64,000 nucleotides of DNA from Martelella mediterranea DSM 17316. GTDB taxonomy: Bacteria; Pseudomonadota; Alphaproteobacteria; Rhizobiales; Rhizobiaceae. The notes beneath the pieces were generated by a model. That model saw only the letters and a list, made by a program, of their open reading frames with translations, was not told where the DNA came from and ran no database searches. The position numbers and the translations under genes were made by a program. The stretch lies in NCBI RefSeq assembly GCF_002043005.1, contig NZ_CP020331.1:1-64000 (forward strand). The letters are read 5' to 3'. Below are positions 57,836 through 64,000 of this stretch, piece after piece. Each line of letters opens with the position of its first letter. Position 1 is the first letter of the stretch.

Positions 57836-58206
57836 GCGCGCAGCAAGCCATCCGCGCTGTGATCGCCGAAATGGAAGCAGCATGGAATCGCGGCGATTTT
57901 GCCGGCTACATGGAAGGGTTTGCAAACCCGGATGTGATCTTCGTTTCGCGCGGGCGGATCCAGAAGGACTGGCAGGCGACCCTCGATCACTATATCGCGG
58001 ATTACGGCGGCGCCCCTGGTTCGCAAGGCTCGCTCAAGTTTTCAGACATTCGAATAGAGATGCTCGCGGATGATGCGGCCCAGCTTGTCAGCAGCTTTAC
58101 ACTTACCCGCAAAGCCGGCAATCAGCGGGGTATCAACACGCGCCTGATGCGCAAGCGCATGGGGCGTTGGATAATTGCGCTGAATCATGTCTCGGCACAG
58201 GAATGA
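57832..58206 (+). CDS. SnoaL-like/DUF4440 (NTF2-fold) protein
   Basis: The 124-residue protein resembles the NTF2-like DUF4440/SnoaL group: IRAVIAEMEAAWNRGDFAGYMEGFANPDVIFVSRGRI at the N-terminus and MRKRMGRWIIALNHVS at the end. Members bind or isomerise small hydrophobic substrates; no specific activity can be assigned. It overlaps the GntR stop by four bases, which links it to the GGT/peptide importer locus. Confidence 0.85.
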   Translation: MSAQQAIRAVIAEMEAAWNRGDFAGYMEGFANPDVIFVSRGRIQKDWQATLDHYIADYGGAPGSQGSLKFSDIRIEMLADDAAQLVSSFTLTRKAGNQRGINTRLMRKRMGRWIIALNHVSAQE

Positions 58207-58394
58207 TGCTCGAGACCGGCAACGTTCCGGCTTTGAAATGCGTTTCCGGTCTCCATTCCTGACTATCAAAAGCGGGACAAAGATAATGAAAGTACTGAGC
58301 ATCTGCACAGCTAGGGTAAGCGGAGTTTCTGCCTGACTTCGTCTTAGATGTCGGGAACAGGAGAAATCATGACAAGATGACCGAGCCGGAACCT

Positions 58395-58666
58395 TAGAGC
58401 CCTTCAGGCTTAAATGGAAGCGTTCTGCGGCAAGGAATTTGCGCCAGGACCAAGGGCTTTGGCGCAGGGCATAGCCGTAACTATGTCCAAGCCGAAGACC
58501 GCCGGTAATGGCGCAAATTCATGCCGCCCTTCGGGTTTGCCGAAACCGGCCCTCCACTTTGTCGAAGCCCTTCGCCATAGCTATGGCTATGCCGTGCGGG
58601 CTTCTTCGCGTGGAATGACCGGTTTGGGCAAACAGAACGGATTCCATTTAAGACTGAAGGGCTCTA
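58395..58666. mobile_element. MITE-like non-coding element with long inverted repeats
   Basis: The ends 58395-58427 and 58633-58666 are inverted repeats; a 24-base core, AGAGCCCTTCAG to TTAAATGGAA, differs at one position. Inside are further inverted repeats (GAATTTGCGCCA near 58436 against TGGCGCAAATTC near 58508, and GGCATAGCC against GGCTATGCC), so the whole element could fold into one long hairpin. No transposase is encoded. It abuts an IS3 remnant. Confidence 0.55.
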
Positions 58667-58818
58667 GCCCGGCTTTCAAGGCGAAGGTGGCATTTGCCGC
58701 TATCCGAGGTGAGCAGACGCTGGCGGAGTTTTCCCAGCAGTTCGATGTCCATGCCAACCTTTTCGTCGAACTTCTCTGGCGTTCGATCAAGTACGAGAAG
58801 CCTGGAGACTGTCTATGA
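58664..58818 (+). pseudogene. IS3-family transposase remnant (orfA/orfB fusion by deletion)
   Basis: The frame starts in an OrfA segment (SPAFKAKVAFAAIRGEQTL, then AEFSQQFDVHANL) and jumps directly to an OrfB segment (FVELLWRSIKYE), so the region between has been deleted. The left end is cut by the MITE-like element. It is not functional. Confidence 0.7.
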
Positions 58819-58985
58819 TTGTAATTTCAGGACATAAGGAAACGTCGTTCGAACATCATTGCCGACCGGGAATGGCTTGCCGAGGCCGCCCGGATCGTTC
58901 TGGCGTTTGCGCCTCCGTGGTGGGCGTACCGGTTCACGTGTCGTTGACCTAAAACCTGTCATTCGAGTCCGGCCGCATGGCCTCA

Positions 58986-60464
58986 CTAAAACCCGATTGC
59001 GCGCAGCAGCAGGAAACATGCGGCGGACAGAAGCGCTGCGGCGGGCACTGTGATCACCCAGGCTGCGATGATCGTCATGAAGTGGGAGCGACGGACGAGT
59101 TTGCGACGGGCGCGTTCCTGCCCGGGCAGCCTGCGACCGGCAGGGCGTTCCCGCATCAAACGACGGGCGCGCCGTTCGGTGTACCACTCGCGGAAAAAGC
59201 CCACACCGAAGACCCCGCCGACCGCGATATGCGTGGAGCTCACCGGCAGTCCCAGCCAGGATGCGGCAATGACGGTAACCGCAGCCGACAACGCCACGCA
59301 ATAGGCCCGCATCGGATTGAGCTTGGTGATCTGGCTGCCGACCATGCCGATCAGCTTGGGGCCGAAGAGCACAAGGCCGAAGGAAATGCCGAGCGCACCG
59401 ATGAGCATGACCCAGAGCGGTATCGATACCTCGCCCGCTACGCTGGAGGACTGATGCACATAGGCGATCGCCGCAAGCGGCCCGACGGCGTTGGCAACGT
59501 CATTGGCGCCATGGGCGAAGGAGAGCAGTGCCGCTGAGACCACGAGCGGCGCGTTGAACAGTGATTTCAGGGACCGGTTCCGGTTTTCGAGTCCTTCGGA
59601 TTGGCGCCGGATAAGCGGTACCGACAACAGACCGAAGGCTACCCCCGCGACTACGCCGATCAGCAGCGCGGTGGAGAGATCGATGGCCATCACATGCTTC
59701 AGGCCCTTGAGCGCGAGATAGGTGGCGAAGGCCGCGCTCATCACGCCGATCAGCACCGGCACCCAGGTTCGTGCCGCGGCGATCTTGTCGTCGACATAGA
59801 TGACCCGCCATTTGATGAAGGCGAGCACCGCCGCGGCGAAAATGCCGCCCAGCAGCGGCGAGATCACCCAGCTTGCGGCAATCTGGGCCATCGTTGCCCA
59901 GTTGACGGTTCCCAGCCCCGCAGCAATGATGCCCGCGCCCATCACTCCACCCACCACGGAGTGCGTGGTCGAGACCGGAGCGCCGATCCAGGTGGCAATA
60001 TTGACCCAGATCGATGCCGCCAGCAGCGCCGCCATCATCGCCCGCACGAACACTGCCGTGTTGGAAAGCGCCGAGGGGTCGATGATCCCCTTGGAGATCG
60101 TGGCAACCACATCGCCGCCTGCCAGCAGCGCGCCGGCGCTTTCGAAAACGGCGGCGATGGCAATCGCGCCCAGCATTGACAGGGCTTTCGCCCCGACCGC
60201 CGGCCCCATATTGTTCGCCACGTCATTCGCGCCGATATTGAGGGCCATATAGGCCCCGAATGCCGCGGCGACGACAAGGGCAAGGCTTTGCGGTTCGCCG
60301 CCGGCGAAAATCGCGGCGGCCACGGCTGCAAAGGAAACGAAGACAAGGCTGACGCCGACCCCCACCAGGGGGCGCGAGGCGTACATGGAGGCTTCTTCCA
60401 GACGCGACAGACGGTTCAGATCCTTGTCGAGCGTCTTCCACTGCCGGGTGGCGTCATCGGTCAA
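58986..60464 (-). CDS. PiT-family inorganic phosphate transporter
   Basis: The 492-residue integral membrane protein has the two PiT signature repeats: GANDVANNMGPAVGAKALS near residue 78 and GANDVANAVGPLAAIAY near residue 320. About ten to twelve hydrophobic spans are visible, together with VGGVMGAG and AVGGVFGVGFF segments. It is a low-affinity, ion-coupled phosphate symporter. A NUDIX hydrolase gene follows upstream on the same strand, 54 bases away. Confidence 0.94.
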   Translation of the reverse strand: MTDDATRQWKTLDKDLNRLSRLEEASMYASRPLVGVGVSLVFVSFAAVAAAIFAGGEPQSLALVVAAAFGAYMALNIGANDVANNMGPAVGAKALSMLGAIAIAAVFESAGALLAGGDVVATISKGIIDPSALSNTAVFVRAMMAALLAASIWVNIATWIGAPVSTTHSVVGGVMGAGIIAAGLGTVNWATMAQIAASWVISPLLGGIFAAAVLAFIKWRVIYVDDKIAAARTWVPVLIGVMSAAFATYLALKGLKHVMAIDLSTALLIGVVAGVAFGLLSVPLIRRQSEGLENRNRSLKSLFNAPLVVSAALLSFAHGANDVANAVGPLAAIAYVHQSSSVAGEVSIPLWVMLIGALGISFGLVLFGPKLIGMVGSQITKLNPMRAYCVALSAAVTVIAASWLGLPVSSTHIAVGGVFGVGFFREWYTERRARRLMRERPAGRRLPGQERARRKLVRRSHFMTIIAAWVITVPAAALLSAACFLLLRAIGF

Positions 60465-60518
60465 TATGATCTTCCTTGAAGTCCTGAAAACCGCCGGCTC
60501 GTGGCTCGGCTCTCAACG

Positions 60519-60989
60519 TCAACGTACCTGTTCGAGAAGAGCCGGAAGATCCTTCAGGATCGCCTTCAACTGAGGCTCCCCCACGACCCGTGCCGCATCG
60601 TCGTGGTGCATCCATTTGCGCTCACGCTCCTCCATTTCCGGAAAACTGTCGGCAAGCTCAACCACCTTGATCGCGTAGACATACACATCCGTGGTCACCG
60701 GCAATCCTCCATCGACGATCTTCTTGTAGCGATAGCGTCCGATGCGCCTTGCTTCGGCGCCACGATGAACCCCGGCCTCTTCCCACGCCTCTTCCAGCGC
60801 CGTGCCCGTTCCATCCGTGCCGGCCACCGGCCATCCCTTCGGGATGATCCAGCGCTTGGTCGTGCGCGACGTGATGAGCAGGACCTCCGGTCCGGCATTT
60901 CCCTGTCGATAGCAGAGCGCGGCGATCTGCACATGTGCAGGCCGGCCGAGAAGAGGGGCGAGATAGCTATTCCAGATCCTTGAGAACAT
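60519..60989 (-). CDS. NUDIX hydrolase
   Basis: The 156-residue protein has a NUDIX box around residues 55-78 (GWPVAGTDGTGTALEEAWEEAGVHRG), preceded by LLITSRTTKRWIIPKG. It is of the small MutT-like, DIPP-type group that hydrolyses nucleoside diphosphates linked to another moiety, possibly diadenosine or inositol polyphosphates. The arginine usually at the start of REUXEE is replaced by Glu, as in many alphaproteobacterial relatives. The neighbouring phosphate transporter suggests a phosphate-related role, by inference. Confidence 0.9.
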   Translation of the reverse strand: MFSRIWNSYLAPLLGRPAHVQIAALCYRQGNAGPEVLLITSRTTKRWIIPKGWPVAGTDGTGTALEEAWEEAGVHRGAEARRIGRYRYKKIVDGGLPVTTDVYVYAIKVVELADSFPEMEERERKWMHHDDAARVVGEPQLKAILKDLPALLEQVR

Positions 60990-61219
60990 CGGGACACCGT
61001 GCAGGAGCGGTCAATATCCCCGCTGCTTATAAAAATGCTCGTCCGATCACAAGGTTAGTGGGGCAAAAGTCCCATCTTATCTGACCTTGCAACACGCTCC
61101 CTCGCTTGCCGGCGGGCAGCCGTTTCGCTCGGCAATAGCCCGGTGTCCACGGCATCCGCGCCGGCATCGTAAACTTAACGGCAACGAGGGCAGACCATGA
61201 CAACGGCCTGTTTCGCCGA

Positions 61220-61600
61220 TCATGCTCGGGCGATTTTCGCCCGCAGGTTCATCGCTGTGGAACGCAATTCGCGATAATGATTGGAGGGTATGTCGTGGCG
61301 CGGGATGTGGAACAGGTTGGCGATCTGATCATGGAGGGAGACAAAGCGTTGTAGATGTCGCTGTGACTTGAAGCGCTTCATGATCCGCCCTCGTCGCGTG
61401 ACTGGCTGGTGAGAATTCTCCGCACGGTTATTCAACCCTTTGTGGGAGCGATGCTCGACACAAGGCGTGCTCTCTCGCTTTGCTGCGCCGTAGGATCCCA
61501 GTCTGTCTGTGATCATCACTCGCGGCCATGGCCCTTTCAATAGCTTGCGCATCAGGCGCTTCCCCTGTCCATCATGCCTGTCAGAGTGTTTCACGGTGCT
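61220..61600 (-). pseudogene. C-terminal half of an IS6-family transposase
   Basis: The minus-strand frame contains the IS6 catalytic C-terminal region: GKRLMRKLLKGPWPRVMITDRLGSYGAAKRE with its Asp, and CVEHRSHKGLNNRAENSHQP with the catalytic Glu, ending IMKRFKSQRHLQRFVSLHDQIANLFHIPRH. The N-terminal half is missing; the frame meets the end of the MerR gene near 61580. Confidence 0.75.
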
Positions 61601-62015
61601 CGGGTGATCTCGCAATCTTTGCGGCTTTGTCAGGTGTGACAGTGCCATCGGCCTGCTCAAGCTTCTCAAGCGCCTCCTGAAAAGACGTAAGGCGTTCGAG
61701 TACGGCCGCGCGTTTTACGTCGAGCTCCGCTTTCAGCCGATCGATATGTCCAAGCTTGGTCAGAAGCTGGGTGACGCCGCCCGCGCACGGTCCCGCACCT
61801 TCGTCCGACAGGCAGGCCGCCATCGCCTGGACCTCACGCGTCGAAAAGCCAGTCGCGATGAAATCCCGGATCCGGCCGGCGCGCCGCAGATCGGCTTCGT
61901 TGTAACTGCGATAGCCGTTTTCCAGCCGTCGGGCCGCAATCAGGCCCGATCGTTCATAGTGGCGCAGCATGCGCTCCGTAATGCCGAGCCGTTCGGCTGC
62001 TTCCTTGATCTGCAT
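61581..62015 (-). CDS. MerR-family transcriptional regulator
   Basis: The 144-residue protein has the MerR winged helix (MQIKEAAERLGITERMLRHYERSGLIAARRLENGYRSYNEADL), a middle FIATGFSTREVQAM segment and a C-terminal coiled coil (LKAELDVKRAAVLERLTSFQEALEKLEQ). A single Cys (GAGPCAGG) offers no clear metal site. The start at 62015 is chosen because it begins the DNA-binding domain. It follows the SDR gene on the same strand and probably regulates it. The 3' end runs into the IS6 remnant, so the last residues may be altered. Confidence 0.88.
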   Translation of the reverse strand: MQIKEAAERLGITERMLRHYERSGLIAARRLENGYRSYNEADLRRAGRIRDFIATGFSTREVQAMAACLSDEGAGPCAGGVTQLLTKLGHIDRLKAELDVKRAAVLERLTSFQEALEKLEQADGTVTPDKAAKIARSPEHRETL

Positions 62016-62158
62016 GTCGGGACCTTTCGGCAAGTCTTCGTTGACGATCATTTCAGATGACGCGCTCATCTTTTCAAGGCCCGAAACACGGGAAGGCAGC
62101 AACCTCCGAGCAGGGATGCCGGGACCGTCCTGCCCGGAGTTAACGACCGATAGACGCT

Positions 62159-62917
62159 TCAGCCCCTCTGCGACCATCCGCCATCAATTGTGATGACCTG
62201 ACCGGTCAGCCATTCGTTGGCGGAACTGCCGAGCCGTAATATCCACGGCACAAGATCGGTTGTCGCCCCGCGACGGCCGAGCGGGATTTCAGCGGCTTCG
62301 GCCTCTTCGATCGTGCTCGCCATCTCAGGGGAAAGCCCCATCATGCCGGTCAGCGCACCGGTTTTCACCGGTCCGGGCGCGATGGTATTCACGCGGATGC
62401 CATCGCCAGCGAGCTCGACGGCCCAGGCTCGCGTCAGATGTTCGAGCGCGGCCTTGGTGGCCGCATAATGCGCCAGGCCCGGTGCGGCATTCTGCGAGAC
62501 GGCCGTCCCGATGTTGACGACCGCGCCTTTCGTTTCCCGAAGCGCCGGCAAAGCTTCCTTCAGGAGAAGCGATGGCCCGGTGATGTTCACCGCACAAATC
62601 TCAGCAATCGCTTCGCCGTCATAGGCGCCGATCGGAAGCGGCCTGCCGGCGCCGGCATTGTTGACGACCAGATCGAGCCGGCCCCAGCGGGTAAGCGCGG
62701 TCTCGAGAATGCGCCAGCTGCCCGTTGGGTCGGCGACATCGGCGCGCACGGTCGCGACCGCTGCGCATTTCGCGGCCACACCGGCCAGTTTCGCCTCATT
62801 GCGACCGGTTATGACCACATTGGCGCCCTGTGCCGCTAGAGCCAATGCCGTGGCTTCCCCGATGCCCGAACTCCCGCCCGTCACGATGGCAACCTTGCCC
62901 TGCCAGTCTTCATTCAT
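62159..62917 (-). CDS. SDR-family oxidoreductase
   Basis: A 252-residue classical short-chain dehydrogenase with TGGSSGIG near residue 14, NNAGAG near residue 86, the Ser in NIGTAVSQ and YAATK near residue 150, and VITIDGGWS at the C-terminus. The ATG at 62917 has AAGGAAAA upstream. The substrate is unknown. It is co-directional with the MerR gene and has a MerR-type operator in its promoter. Confidence 0.92.
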   Translation of the reverse strand: MNEDWQGKVAIVTGGSSGIGEATALALAAQGANVVITGRNEAKLAGVAAKCAAVATVRADVADPTGSWRILETALTRWGRLDLVVNNAGAGRPLPIGAYDGEAIAEICAVNITGPSLLLKEALPALRETKGAVVNIGTAVSQNAAPGLAHYAATKAALEHLTRAWAVELAGDGIRVNTIAPGPVKTGALTGMMGLSPEMASTIEEAEAAEIPLGRRGATTDLVPWILRLGSSANEWLTGQVITIDGGWSQRG

Positions 62918-62976
62918 CTTGATTTTCCTTTCCAATGAACGTGCGCGTTCCTGCGCTTCGCGACGTTCCTAGCGGG

Positions 62977-62998
62977 TTGACGCTAGTGTCAGGGTCAA
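62977..62998 (-). promoter_or_regulatory. MerR-type operator/promoter of the SDR gene
   Basis: The 22-bp site is bounded by TTGAC and GTCAA and centred on the near-palindrome GACGCTAGTGTC (62979-62990). Read on the minus strand, TTGACC forms a -35 element with the dyad in the spacer, the usual arrangement for MerR activators that unwind an overlong spacer. It lies 60 bases before the SDR start. Confidence 0.55.
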
Positions 62999-63166
62999 GG
63001 GCAATCCTGAAGGCTGGTATGCAAGGGCAAGTAAACACTCGAACCACGGACGGGACACCAAAAGGGCGGATTGAGCGGGCAAGAGGATACTGGCAGGCCA
63101 TATCGATCGGAGGAACTTTCCATGGTGCTACCCGTTGGAGGACTAACCAGAACAGAGGATTCCGAC

Positions 63167-63667
63167 ATGGCCATGAACTCGCTCAAAGACATCTACCTCG
63201 ACCAACTGCAGGACATCTGGAGCGCTAACACACAGTGCCTGCCCGTTGTGACCGAACTCGGCCGCGCTGCCCAAGACGAGGAGTTGTCCGAGGCGCTTAT
63301 CGATGGCGGCAACGGGATTGCCGATGGTATCGCCCAGATAGAAAAGCTGTGCAATGATCACGGCATCAAGCCAAACGCGGAGCATTGCATGGGTATGGAA
63401 GGCCTCGTAAAGGAAGCGCGCAAGCATGGCCTGTCCGATGAGATCACGGACGCTGACGTGCGCGACGCCGCCATCATCCCGCAATACCAGCGTATGGTAC
63501 ATTACGCACTTGCGGGCTACGGCACGCTGTCCGCCTTCGCCAACCGCCTCGGTCTGGACGGTGACGCGGCGATTTTGAAGAATTGCCTCGATCAGACCTA
63601 TGACGGCGACCGCCGCATGACCGAGATCGCCACGAAGGGCGGGGTCAACAAGGACGCCGCCTCCTGA
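63167..63667 (+). CDS. DUF892 / YciE-YciF-like ferritin-fold protein
   Basis: The 166-residue protein matches the DUF892 ferritin-like family: SLKDIYLDQLQDIWSANTQCLPVVTELGRAA in the first helix, HCMGMEGLVKEA, and DAAIIPQYQRMVHYALAGYGTLSAFANRLG in the third helix with potential metal ligands. Homologues are stress-induced. The ATG at 63167 has AGAGGA upstream; a longer frame exists but would read through the promoter. It is monocistronic and ends at a strong terminator. Confidence 0.92.
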   Translation: MAMNSLKDIYLDQLQDIWSANTQCLPVVTELGRAAQDEELSEALIDGGNGIADGIAQIEKLCNDHGIKPNAEHCMGMEGLVKEARKHGLSDEITDADVRDAAIIPQYQRMVHYALAGYGTLSAFANRLGLDGDAAILKNCLDQTYDGDRRMTEIATKGGVNKDAAS

Positions 63668-63683
63668 ACTTTTTAGCAACCTG

Positions 63684-63718
63684 AAAGGGGCCGTACGAAA
63701 GATCGTGCGGCCCCTTTT
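63684..63718 (+). terminator. Intrinsic terminator after the DUF892 gene
   Basis: AAAGGGGCCGTACG and CGTGCGGCCCCTTT form a 14-bp stem (one G-T pair) with the loop AAAGAT, followed by TTTTAT. This is the clearest rho-independent terminator in the window. Confidence 0.9.
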
Positions 63719-64000
63719 ATGGTAGGGACATTCGTAAAGTGGGCTACCGTGCGATGGCGTCGACATCTGGTTAGGGGTCGTATGCACGGCGGCGGCGCTC
63801 TGGCGGATGCTACCTGTGGTTTTCCACGACGGCTTCTTTGAAGCTGTGCCGGAGAATGTTTCGTCCCCGGAACTCCAAAAGGCCGAGAGGGCCACCGTAC
63901 GCGATGCAGGTAAAATTCGCTTTCTCGACTCGCGTTTTGGAAACCTGTCTGTCAGGTTTGGTAGCCCAACTTCTTGCCGAAACTAGAGAGCCGATGCCGC

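Noticed and set aside
58414..58818. A 134-codon hypothetical protein
   Set aside because: The frame runs through the MITE-like element into IS3 transposase fragments and is not a real gene.
63143..63895. Open 250-codon minus-strand frame over the DUF892 gene
   Set aside because: It is antisense to a conserved ferritin-like gene and crosses its terminator.

Overview
The window reads as part of a large repABC plasmid (or chromid) of an alphaproteobacterium of the Hyphomicrobiales, most likely Rhizobiaceae or a near relative. The evidence is the complete repABC replicon at the left edge, the GC-rich coding sequence, and the accessory style: many ABC importers, FCD-type GntR regulators, and DUF1403 beside ScpB.

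Layout. 1-3750: repA, repB, a probable antisense-RNA/S-element leader and repC with an internal AT-rich origin candidate. 3.8-7.6 kb: maintenance genes (Phd/VapC toxin-antitoxin, tyrosine recombinase, DUF1403, ScpB). 7.8-16.0 kb: an Lrp-type regulator divergent from an Asp/Glu-type racemase, then a LIV-type importer fused into one run with an ATC-hydrolase homologue and an FAD/NAD(P) flavoprotein. 16.3-24.1 kb: discrete acyltransferase, Sfp-type PPTase, a Cy-A-T-TE NRPS whose A-domain code reads as cysteine, a second flavoprotein paralogous to the first, and a discrete carrier protein. 24.1-34.5 kb: what looks like a nearly complete L-fucose (6-deoxyhexose) oxidative pathway with a GntR regulator and a ribose-type sugar importer. 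34.6-45.4 kb: MupA/Atu3671-type luciferase-like monooxygenase, a KS lacking its second catalytic His, and a convergent operon FAAL-ACP, KS, ACP-KS-KR-ACP-ACP. 45.6-47.4 kb: an L-fuconolactonase-type hydrolase with a family 2 glycosyltransferase. 47.5-48.5 kb: remnants of IS elements, of a GntR regulator and of a TRAP transporter. 48.5-58.2 kb: SBF-type symporter, a Dpp/Gsi-type peptide importer with gamma-glutamyltransferase, GntR and a SnoaL-like protein. 58.4-63.7 kb: MITE-like element, IS3 and IS6 remnants, PiT phosphate transporter, NUDIX, MerR, SDR and a DUF892 protein.

How it works together. A 14-bp palindrome, TTAYAYTARTRTAA, occurs with at most one mismatch in front of the fucose-type catabolic genes, the sugar importer, the NRPS/flavoprotein divergon, the FAAL/PKS operon and the glycosyltransferase/lactonase operon. 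The simplest reading is one GntR regulon in which sugar catabolism and a lipid-polyketide-cysteine assembly line are controlled together. The predicted product is a fatty acyl chain, extended by one or two ketide units and joined to cysteine that may be cyclised to a thiazoline. I do not recognise this exact architecture. The upstream ATC-hydrolase/racemase/importer cluster, which carries a paralogue of the NRPS-linked flavoprotein, may act on related sulfur heterocycles. No rRNA, tRNA or CRISPR array was seen. The last 280 bases after the DUF892 terminator hold nothing I can identify.
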